From Nitrospirales bacterium (GTDB lineage: Bacteria > Nitrospirota > Nitrospiria > Nitrospirales > UBA8639), in assembly GCA_021604265.1 (NCBI GenBank), contig BQIY01000027.1, positions 1-12,146 on the forward strand: 12,146 nt of DNA, written 5' to 3'. Position 1 is the stretch's first letter, and every line of letters starts with the position of its first letter. The notes under the pieces are model-generated. The model ran no database searches. It saw only the letters and a list, made by a program, of their open reading frames with translations, and was not told the DNA's origin. Made by a program: the position numbers and the translations under genes. Below are positions 5,753 through 12,146 of the stretch, one piece after another.

Positions 5753-6823
5753 ATGAATAGCCGTAAAGTCTGGATTGTTTTAGTGCTTGTGTCATTTGCA
5801 CTTGGATTGGGGGCGTGCAGTGAACCTGTCCCACAAGAAGTTTCAGTTGTCAGGCCTGTAAAGATTCAAGTGATCCGTTCCGCTAGTGATGGCGTCGAGC
5901 GAAACCTACCAGGGACGATTGAGGCTGTGCAAAATGCAGAAATGGCATTCCAAGTGCCCGGTCGTATCATAGAGATTATGGTGGCCGAAGGACAAGAGGT
6001 CACATCGGGAACGGAACTGGCTCGTATTGATGCGCGCGACTATGAAGCAAGCGTTGATCAAGCTACTGCTGCATTTACGAGAGCTCAGGCTGAATTAGAT
6101 CGAAGCGAGAGAATCTTTCAGCAGGATTCGGGTGCGATTTCGGCGAGCACTATCGAAACCAATCGTGAAGCAGTTCAAGTTGCAGAAGCGAATCTGCGTC
6201 AGGCGCAGAGAGTGCTCGAAGATACCGTATTAAGAGCACCATTTGATGGCTTGGTGGCGAGGCGTATGGTTACGGATTTTGAAACGGTGCAGGCTCTACA
6301 GCCAGTTCTGACAGTTCAGGATCTGTCCACGTTGGAAATAGAAGTAGCAGTTCCTGAAAGGAGTTTCGCGCAGTCAGAGCAACGCTTAACAGCAGAGCAA
6401 GCCACGGAAAAGTTTCAACCAATCGTTCGCGTCTCTTCAATAGAGAATCGGGAATTTCCAGCGCGAGTATCGGAATTTGCAACTACCGCAGATCCGGGAA
6501 CTCGAACTTTCAGTGTTCATATGCAATTTGACACTCCTTCGGACCTAAATATCCTGCCCGGAATGACCGCCCGCGTGTTTTATCGTGATATCTCGCAAAG
6601 TGCAATTACGTTGCCGTCCCATGCTACGTTTTCTGATTCTTCAGGCAATGCCAACGTATGGTTGTTGCATGAGGGATCAATGACTGTGTCGCAGCACCCT
6701 GTAACTATTGGGTTCTTGGCTGATGATGAAATTCAAATTTTGGATGGGTTACGACCAGGTGACGAAGTTGCTGTATCAGGGGTAAATCAACTACGCGATG
6801 GCATGAAAGTGAATCGACTTTAA
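5753..6823 (+). CDS. RND efflux periplasmic adaptor (membrane fusion) lipoprotein
   Basis: A 356-residue adaptor that links the inner-membrane pump to the outer membrane channel. A lipoprotein signal ends in LGAC with Cys22, so it should be anchored in the inner membrane. Lipoyl-domain halves lie at about 65-95 (FQVPGRIIEIMVAEGQEVTSG) and 158-190 (LRAPFDGLVARR), separated by an alpha-helical hairpin at 97-155. A beta-barrel (about 192-275) and a membrane-proximal domain (about 280-356, ending GDEVAVSGVNQLRDGMKV) follow. GGAG lies 7 nt before the start. It is the second gene of the operon, 27 bp before the pump gene. Length and architecture are normal for HlyD/AcrA-like RND adaptors. Confidence 0.93.
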   Translation: MNSRKVWIVLVLVSFALGLGACSEPVPQEVSVVRPVKIQVIRSASDGVERNLPGTIEAVQNAEMAFQVPGRIIEIMVAEGQEVTSGTELARIDARDYEASVDQATAAFTRAQAELDRSERIFQQDSGAISASTIETNREAVQVAEANLRQAQRVLEDTVLRAPFDGLVARRMVTDFETVQALQPVLTVQDLSTLEIEVAVPERSFAQSEQRLTAEQATEKFQPIVRVSSIENREFPARVSEFATTADPGTRTFSVHMQFDTPSDLNILPGMTARVFYRDISQSAITLPSHATFSDSSGNANVWLLHEGSMTVSQHPVTIGFLADDEIQILDGLRPGDEVAVSGVNQLRDGMKVNRL

Positions 6824-6850
6824 TAATTCTCCACGAATGAGAACTAACTA

Positions 6851-9800
6851 ATGAACTTGGCAAAATTCGCTCTGCAAAACCGCATAACAATACTGGCACT
6901 TACTGCGGTTTTCTTTTTAGGCGGCATCAACTCATTTTCAAACCTCGCTTGGTTGGAAGACCCTGAGTTCACAATCAAGGAGGCACTTGTTGTTACTGCC
7001 TATCCCGGAGCAGCAGCAGCTGACGTGGAAGAGGAAGTTACTGATGAGATTGAAATTGCAGTTCAGCAGTTGGCGCAGCTGGATGAAGTAGAATCAAAAT
7101 CCGAGCGTGGGTTTTCCACTGTGACTGTCCGCATCAAAGATAACTACGACAAAGAAACTTTGCCTCAGGTGTGGGATGAGTTGCGCCGTAAAGTAAACGA
7201 CGTGCAAGGCAGACTCCCTCCCGGCGCTGGTCCTTCTATAGTTATCGATGATTTCTCTGATGTGTACGGCATCTTTATTGCCATTACCGGCTCTGAGTAT
7301 AACTATGTAGAACTTCAGGATTTTGCTGAGATGCTGCGGCGAGAGCTTTTACTGGTAGATGATGTAGCGAAAATCGATTTTTGGGGTGAGCGAACCGAAG
7401 CAATCTACGTTGAACCGGAAAGAGATTTAGTATCGCAACTACAAATCGTGCCTGATCAAATATTGCAGTCTCTGCAGAATAGAAATGTTGTGGTTGACTC
7501 CGGAAGAGTACAGGTAGGCAGGGAGTACATTCCTGTTGAGCCTACCGGCGAATTCACTTCTACTGAAGAAGTGGGAGATTTGCTTTTGGCTACGCCGTCT
7601 TCCAGTCAACAGATTTACTTACGCGATGTTTCGAAAATCCGTCGAGGATATATGGAGCCGAGGCGTGAAGTTTTACGCTTTGATGGCAAAGTAGCAGTGG
7701 GGCTAGGTATTTCTACTGTTTCGGGGGGTAATGTCGTCTCTATGGGCGATGCCGTTCAAGCGCGATTGCAACAATTGCTTCCTCGAACTCCTTTAGGTGT
7801 GGAATATGGTGTTGTGTCATTGCAATCCGAAGCAGTTTCTACAGCTATCAATGGATTCGTAATTAGTTTGTTACAGGCAATAGTCATTGTCATAGTCGTA
7901 TTACTTGCTTTTATGGGTTTGCGAAGTGGCTTGTTAATCGGATTCGTACTTGCCGTAACTATTTCGGCAACTTTCATATTTATGGGGCCTTGGGAAGTAG
8001 CATTGGAGCGAATCTCATTGGGGGCTTTAATTATTGCTCTCGGCATGCTCGTAGATAATGCAATCGTTGTTGTTGATGGCATGTTGGTTAGGATTCAGAA
8101 GGGAATGGATGCTGAAGATGCTGCCAAGGAAGTTGTGAGCCAGACGGCAGTACCACTATTAGGTGCAACTGCTGTTGCAATAATGGCATTTGGAGCTATT
8201 GGTCTTTCTGATGATTCAACCGGAGAATTTTGCAGGTCATTGTTTCAAGTAGTTTTAATTTCACTTTCACTAAGCTGGGTTACTGCAGTTACGCTAACTC
8301 CTGTGCTGGGAGTTATGATTCTCAAAAAACCAATGAGTGAAGAATATAGCGAGACGAAAGATCCATATGACACCAAATTTTACTCAGCTTATCGAAGACT
8401 TCTACGTGCTTCGATAAAAGCCAAATGGCTAACCCTAAGCGCTGTGGTGATAGTTTTCGCTGGTTCATTGTGGGCTTTTGGATTCGTAAACCAGAGCTTC
8501 TTTCCTGATTCAACGCGACCGCAGTTCATGGTTGACCTTTGGCTACCGCAGGGCACACATATTGACTATACCGAATCTCTGGCTCTTGAGGCTGAAGAAT
8601 ACTTACTTGAGCTACCTGAAACTTCTCATGTTACTAGTGTAATCGGGGCAGGTGGCTTGCGATTCATTTTAACGTACAGCCCTGAACGTCCGAATTCTGC
8701 TTATGCCCAGTTTCTGGTGGACGTAGAAGACTATAGAGTAATCGATCAGCTGATTCCCGAAGTAGAAAAAGAGTTAACATCTAGATTTCCAGACAGCCTA
8801 GTATTGGCGCAGCGATTCCGTCTTGGCCCAGGTTCCTCCCCTATACAAGCTCGAATTAGCGGGCCAGACCTCAATGAGCTACGCTCAATAGCCTCGCAAG
8901 TAGAAGCAGCGCTTCATGCAGACGGTGGCGCTAAAGCGATACGTACTGATTGGCGGCAACGTACAAAGCTAATTAGACCTATTTTGGCGAATGACGAAGC
9001 AAATAGAATAGGCATTGGTCGACCGGACTTGGCAGGTGCAATTAAATACTCGTTTGAAGGGCAAGTAGGTGGATTATTCCGTGAAGGGGATGATCTGATT
9101 CCTATAGTTTTCCGTGAGCCAGAACCGGAGCGAAGTAACGTTTCTAATCTTCAAGATATTCAAATCTTCAGCCCCAGTACACAGGGAAATGTAAGTATTG
9201 ATCAAGTCGTTTCAAATCTGAGTACTGTGTACGAGGACGAGATTATCCATCGCTTAAATCGACAACGCACTATAAGCATCAAAGCAGATACCATTGATGA
9301 AACCGCTAGCGAGGTATTCAATCGTGTGCGGCCAGTTATCGAAGAAATATCCTTACCTTCTGAGTATTCGCTGGAATGGTGGGGTGAGTATCGAGACTCG
9401 AGTCGTGCGCAAGCAGGTATGGCAGCAAGCATGCCGTTTTTCTTGCTGACTATGGTTTTGATCGTAATAGCTCTGTTTAATTCATTTCGCCAACCGCTTG
9501 TTATATGGTGTACTGTTCCTTTGGCATTGATCGGAGTGACAATAGGCCTACTTGTAACTAATCAACCTTTCGGATTTATGGCTCTTCTTGGTTTTATGAG
9601 TTTATCTGGAATGCTAATCAAAAACGCAATCGTATTAATAGATGAAATTGAGATACAGAAGCGAAGTGAAACTGATCAGGTTAAGGCCATTATTGATTCT
9701 GGAGTAAGCCGGCTTAGGCCAGTAGCAATGGCTGCACTGACCACTGCTTTGGGAATGATACCATTGGTATTTGATGCGTTTTTTGTCTCTATGGCAGTGA

Positions 9801-9892
9801 CTATCATATTCGGTCTAATGATAGCTTCAGTTCTAACGATGGTTTTTGTCCCAGTGCTGTATGCTATCTTTTTCAAAGTACAGGTTTTATAG
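6851..9892 (+). CDS. RND efflux pump, inner-membrane permease subunit
   Basis: A proton-driven antiporter of the RND superfamily, 1013 residues, with the usual plan: helix 1 (about 11-31), first porter domain, helices 2-6 (about 333-490), helix 7 near 525, second porter domain, helices 8-12 (about 860-1008). The proton-relay region is atypical. Helix 4 reads LGMLVDNAIVVV, so AcrB Asp407 is kept as Asp402 but Asp408 is Asn403. Helix 10 keeps the Lys (Lys924, in LIKNAIVLID). Aligning on the RLRP motif, the AcrB Thr978 position is Ala, with two Thr (964-965) a few residues later. Some RND subfamilies share LVDN, so the protein is probably functional. The frame is intact. It is the last gene of the operon; the substrate is unknown. 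Confidence 0.93.
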   Translation: MNLAKFALQNRITILALTAVFFLGGINSFSNLAWLEDPEFTIKEALVVTAYPGAAAADVEEEVTDEIEIAVQQLAQLDEVESKSERGFSTVTVRIKDNYDKETLPQVWDELRRKVNDVQGRLPPGAGPSIVIDDFSDVYGIFIAITGSEYNYVELQDFAEMLRRELLLVDDVAKIDFWGERTEAIYVEPERDLVSQLQIVPDQILQSLQNRNVVVDSGRVQVGREYIPVEPTGEFTSTEEVGDLLLATPSSSQQIYLRDVSKIRRGYMEPRREVLRFDGKVAVGLGISTVSGGNVVSMGDAVQARLQQLLPRTPLGVEYGVVSLQSEAVSTAINGFVISLLQAIVIVIVVLLAFMGLRSGLLIGFVLAVTISATFIFMGPWEVALERISLGALIIALGMLVDNAIVVVDGMLVRIQKGMDAEDAAKEVVSQTAVPLLGATAVAIMAFGAIGLSDDSTGEFCRSLFQVVLISLSLSWVTAVTLTPVLGVMILKKPMSEEYSETKDPYDTKFYSAYRRLLRASIKAKWLTLSAVVIVFAGSLWAFGFVNQSFFPDSTRPQFMVDLWLPQGTHIDYTESLALEAEEYLLELPETSHVTSVIGAGGLRFILTYSPERPNSAYAQFLVDVEDYRVIDQLIPEVEKELTSRFPDSLVLAQRFRLGPGSSPIQARISGPDLNELRSIASQVEAALHADGGAKAIRTDWRQRTKLIRPILANDEANRIGIGRPDLAGAIKYSFEGQVGGLFREGDDLIPIVFREPEPERSNVSNLQDIQIFSPSTQGNVSIDQVVSNLSTVYEDEIIHRLNRQRTISIKADTIDETASEVFNRVRPVIEEISLPSEYSLEWWGEYRDSSRAQAGMAASMPFFLLTMVLIVIALFNSFRQPLVIWCTVPLALIGVTIGLLVTNQPFGFMALLGFMSLSGMLIKNAIVLIDEIEIQKRSETDQVKAIIDSGVSRLRPVAMAALTTALGMIPLVFDAFFVSMAVTIIFGLMIASVLTMVFVPVLYAIFFKVQVL

Positions 9893-9994
9893 GCGGCCTT
9901 GAAAATCTCTGCATTACGTAGTTCTAGGAATACCCAATATCAGCAAAAGGAGATGTCCGCTATTGGCGGTGAGTTCAACTGATCATCGCAACGC

Positions 9995-10051
9995 TTACAG
10001 TCGTGCATGGTGAAACCGAAGGTGCTCTTCGATAAAAATTACTAGCCACCC
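9995..10051 (-). pseudogene. Duplicated C-terminal remnant of S-formylglutathione hydrolase
   Basis: Directly after the stop codon of the intact fghA gene (10054-10052), the same frame stays open for 18 codons and ends in TAA (9997-9995). Its last 13 residues read FIEEHLRFHHARL, against [13 protein letters not shown] in the intact protein: 10 of 13 identical, plus a conservative Asp/Glu change. The DNA of the two copies matches at about 31 of 42 positions by hand count, so this is a diverged copy, not a fresh duplication. No start codon or upstream body of a second gene is present. Likely the 3' scar of a second or replaced fghA allele. Confidence 0.7.
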
Positions 10052-10897
10052 TTACAACTGGGTGTGGTGAAAGCGTAGATGGTCTTCTATAAAGCTGGCT
10101 ATGAAAAAGTAACTATGGTCGTACCCAGGCTGTAGACGATAGTCGACCGGTATAGCTGCACTCTCGCAGGCCTCCAGCAGCAATTGCGGTTTTAGCTGTT
10201 CTTGCAGAAATTGATCGGCTGCACCCTGATCGATTAGCACCGGAGGTGCTTTTGCGCCACCTTTAATGAGCGCGGTGCTGTCGTATTGCTGCCACTGTGC
10301 ACGATCCTCTCCTAAGTACCCCGTCAGGGCTTTCTCTCCCCAAGGACATTGACTGGGGGCCACTATCGGCGCGAAGGCGGATACGCTTTTGAACTTCGTC
10401 GGACTGCGTAGGGCTATCATTAGGGCACCATGACCACCCATCGAATGACCCGAGATGGATACGCGCTGAGGGTCGATAGGCAAGTGGTCGCCGACGAGTG
10501 CCGGCAGCTCATCGACGATATAGTCATACATACGATAATGCTCTCGCCAAGGCGTCTCGGTGGCATTAACGTAGAAGCCCGCACCAAGGCCGAAGTCGTA
10601 GGCTGCATCAGCATCGTCGGGAATATTTTCTCCGCGCGGGCTGGTATCTGGCACCACCAGAATCATGCCCAGCTCGGCGGCGATTCGCTGAGCCCCCGCC
10701 TTCTGCACGAAGTTCTCATCCGAACAGGTAAGGCCGGAAAGCCAATATAGTGCTGGAAATCGCTCGTTCGCGGCCGATTCAATCGCGGCAGGCGGCAGGA
10801 AGATCGAGAAATGCATCGTGCAGTCGAGAACTGTTGAACTGTGTTGGTAGCGCTGTTGCAGGCCGCCAAAACAGCGAATGCTACTGACTAATTCCAT
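10052..10897 (-). CDS. fghA: S-formylglutathione hydrolase
   Basis: A cytoplasmic serine esterase that hydrolyses S-formylglutathione to formate and glutathione, the last step of glutathione-dependent formaldehyde detoxification. The alpha/beta-hydrolase triad is visible: Ser152 in GHSMGG (150-155), Asp228 in QGAADQFL, and His261 in YDHSYFF. Other family landmarks are [13 protein letters not shown] (51-63), DTSPRG (84-89) and [12 protein letters not shown] (185-196). The ATG at 10897 gives 281 residues, the normal length, and has AAAGGA 7 nt upstream. An earlier in-frame ATG at 10948 would add 17 residues unlike the family. The usual partner, a glutathione-dependent formaldehyde dehydrogenase, is absent from this window. 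The gene is GC-richer than the efflux operon beside it. Confidence 0.95.
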   Translation of the reverse strand: MELVSSIRCFGGLQQRYQHSSTVLDCTMHFSIFLPPAAIESAANERFPALYWLSGLTCSDENFVQKAGAQRIAAELGMILVVPDTSPRGENIPDDADAAYDFGLGAGFYVNATETPWREHYRMYDYIVDELPALVGDHLPIDPQRVSISGHSMGGHGALMIALRSPTKFKSVSAFAPIVAPSQCPWGEKALTGYLGEDRAQWQQYDSTALIKGGAKAPPVLIDQGAADQFLQEQLKPQLLLEACESAAIPVDYRLQPGYDHSYFFIASFIEDHLRFHHTQL

Positions 10898-10980
10898 GGC
10901 TAAATCCTTTAAGAATAAACGGGTAGTTAGGTGATCTGCGTGGTTCACTAAGCGAATTCGAGAATTTCTCTGACTACAAC

Positions 10981-11004
10981 AGAGCTGTTCTATTGCACAG
11001 CTCT
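10981..11004. other. Perfect 8-bp stem-loop between SRAP gene and fghA
   Basis: AGAGCTGT (10981-10988) and ACAGCTCT (10997-11004) flank an 8-nt loop. It starts about 20 nt after the stop codon of the minus-strand SRAP gene and about 80 nt before the start of fghA. No T tract follows on the minus strand, so it is at best a weak or factor-assisted terminator, or an RNA-stabilising element. Confidence 0.4.
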
Positions 11005-11023
11005 TCTGTCGACGCTTGGGCAG

Positions 11024-11698
11024 TTACAGGATCATAAAACTGTCTTCGATGGGGTTCCACTTGCTGGGTCTATCGATGCGAGTCACCCGGAGCGAACTTT
11101 CCAGACGCTCTGTCAGCAAACTATCGAATTCCTGTACGTTATCGAACTCGGGGTTCAACCAGCGGGAGATGAGCTCTTCATCTTCGAAGGGCAGCATCAG
11201 CGGCATCGACTTCGGATGAATCTTGCGAAATTCCGGGATTAGCGGAGGCAGCGTAATGATCGATGCCGCCAGCTGTCTCTCCCCTGTCTCCTTACTAATA
11301 TATTCCTTGAAGATGCCCCCGAAGGCTATCGCGGAATCTTCCAGTTCGATCTTGTGGTAGGTCTTTTTGTCCCCCAGCCCCTCAACGAAAGCGCTCGCCG
11401 GGATTATGCAGCGGCTCGAGCGAAAGGGACGATACGCCAGAGACCTACTCTCGTTCAGGCGATCGGAGCGGGAGTTAAAGCTGGCATACTTATAGTTTGG
11501 CTTGAGAGTTTTGGAATCCAGCATTAGCCACCAAATCGCTTCTGACACGGTTCTTTCGCCGTAGTGATCGTGAACAATGCTAATGCGGTCTCCCGGGGCA
11601 GTATCTCGGCGCTTGGTTAGCTGGCCCAGATCAATACCCAAGCTCTCGCAGAGCCATTGCACCTCGGGACTGTCGATAAGATTGAAGCGACCGCACAT
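11024..11698 (-). CDS. SRAP-domain (YedK/HMCES-like) abasic-site DNA-protein crosslinking protein
   Basis: A 224-residue member of the SRAP family, known to protect abasic sites in single-stranded DNA by forming a covalent thiazolidine link through Cys2 after removal of the initiator Met. The N-terminus MCGRFN is the family hallmark. The other active-site residues are in their expected places: Asn75 (in FNSRSD, corresponding to YedK Asn75), Glu106 (in IIPASAFVEG) and His161 (in RKIHPKSMPLML). YedK itself has about 222 residues, so the length is normal. The ribosome site is GGGA about 9 nt upstream. It lies upstream of fghA on the same strand with a gap of about 126 bp and may be transcribed with it or separately. 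Here CIIPASAFVEG replaces the more common aromatic form of that motif. Confidence 0.92.
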   Translation of the reverse strand: MCGRFNLIDSPEVQWLCESLGIDLGQLTKRRDTAPGDRISIVHDHYGERTVSEAIWWLMLDSKTLKPNYKYASFNSRSDRLNESRSLAYRPFRSSRCIIPASAFVEGLGDKKTYHKIELEDSAIAFGGIFKEYISKETGERQLAASIITLPPLIPEFRKIHPKSMPLMLPFEDEELISRWLNPEFDNVQEFDSLLTERLESSLRVTRIDRPSKWNPIEDSFMIL

Positions 11699-11807
11699 GG
11701 GTATTCTTTCCCGCCGGAGTTTAGGCTGAATTCACAGTATGTCTGTACTTGAACAGCATAGAATAATAGGATTAGAGGCTCTGAACCACCCTTGATTGCT
11801 TGCTTTG

Positions 11808-11845
11808 CTCCCCGCTACGGAGGCTTTCATAACTCGGCAAGCCGA
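11808..11845 (+). other. Two adjacent small stem-loops upstream of the CHRD gene
   Basis: CTCC (11808-11811) with GGAG (11819-11822), and TCGG (11834-11837) with CCGA (11842-11845), can form two short hairpins in the leader of the plus-strand CHRD gene, whose start codon follows 40 nt later. I compared the segment with c-di-GMP-I, cobalamin and fluoride riboswitch patterns from memory and found no match. The hairpins are short and could be incidental. Confidence 0.2.
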
Positions 11846-11884
11846 TGAACCGGTGGACTGATTAAAATAAAAACAGAGGCCACA

Positions 11885-12146
11885 ATGAAATCATCCAAGT
11901 TCCCGGCTACCCTACTCGCTTTGGCGCTACTGTTCGGCTCCTATGGCGCCTACGCGCAGGAGACCTATCGAGCGCGGCTCTCGCCTATGCCTACCACTCC
12001 ACAGACAGTGGACACGATTACCGGCGAAGGCGAGGTCATGTTCACCCTCGATGGCAATACTCTCTCGGTTACGGGTCGCTTCTCCGGCATGAGTAGCGCC
12101 GCCACCATGGCGCATATACACAACGGCCCCATGGCGCAACCCGGGC
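11885..12146 (+). CDS. Exported CHRD-domain protein, 5' part only
   Basis: The first 87 codons of a gene that runs off the window. The start ATG has AGAGG about 5 nt upstream. Residues 1-24 form a Sec-type signal peptide (MKSSKFPATLLALALLFGSYGAYA) with a likely cleavage after AYA, so the protein is exported. From about residue 27 the sequence matches the start of a CHRD domain: YRARLSPMPTTPQTVDT, then FTLDGNTLSVTGRFSGM, then the hallmark AHIHNGP (residues 77-83). CHRD domains occur in chordin and in many bacterial surface or secreted proteins of unknown function. The C-terminal end, and hence any sorting signal, is not visible. It is divergent from the SRAP gene, with a 186-bp gap. Confidence 0.85.
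   Translation, partial: MKSSKFPATLLALALLFGSYGAYAQETYRARLSPMPTTPQTVDTITGEGEVMFTLDGNTLSVTGRFSGMSSAATMAHIHNGPMAQPG

Noticed and set aside
9893..9994. Intrinsic terminator after the RND pump gene
   Set aside because: I found no GC-rich hairpin followed by a T tract on the plus strand in this gap.
11743..11756. LexA-like box CTGT-N6-ACAG in the gap upstream of the SRAP gene
   Set aside because: The gammaproteobacterial SOS box needs eight bases between CTGT and ACAG; here there are six. SOS control of the SRAP gene is not supported.

Overview
The window looks like part of a gammaproteobacterial chromosome, probably marine or environmental. The evidence is a Pseudomonas-like S-formylglutathione hydrolase, an OprM/NodT-type outer membrane factor, an HAE1-like RND pump and an AraC regulator with an arabinose-binding-type sensor domain. 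The assignment rests on remembered family resemblance, not on a search. Base composition changes near position 10,000. The left part is AT-richer (hand counts: 26 G/C of 60 at 8041-8100, 21 of 60 at 3661-3720, although 4681-4740 reaches 32). The right part is GC-richer (36 of 60 at 10441-10500, 35 of 60 at 11341-11400). The left 10 kb reads as accessory DNA beside a more housekeeping-like block.

Layout: (1) 164-747, minus strand, a MazE/MazF-type toxin-antitoxin pair with a TGATG stop/start overlap and a perfect 16-bp palindrome upstream that looks like its operator. (2) 748-1179, a long intergenic region holding a perfect 43-nt palindrome, a 10-bp tandem duplication, and three 15-bp direct repeats spaced exactly 21 bp apart. 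(3) 1180-3948, plus strand, a tight three-gene operon: AraC-family regulator, small DUF1772 (anthrone-oxygenase-like) membrane protein, and a membrane flavocytochrome with the two-haem histidine spacing of NADPH oxidases and ferric reductases. (4) 4204-9892, plus strand, a complete tripartite RND efflux operon in the order outer membrane factor, membrane fusion lipoprotein, inner-membrane pump. (5) 9995-10897, minus strand, S-formylglutathione hydrolase (formaldehyde detoxification), followed in frame by a divergent second copy of its own C-terminus. (6) 11024-11698, minus strand, a SRAP/YedK abasic-site DNA-protein crosslinking protein. (7) 11885 to the window end, plus strand, the start of an exported CHRD-domain protein.

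How the parts may work together: the AraC regulator is co-oriented and tightly spaced with the DUF1772 and oxidase-like genes, so it probably controls its own operon, plausibly through the 21-bp-phased repeats at 961-1023. A 15-nt sequence in that upstream region recurs with one mismatch upstream of the RND operon, so shared control is possible but unproven. The most interesting candidate for an undescribed system is the AraC / DUF1772 / NOX-like flavocytochrome module together with its phased repeats. The most interesting evolutionary trace is the duplicated fghA 3' end at the composition boundary.
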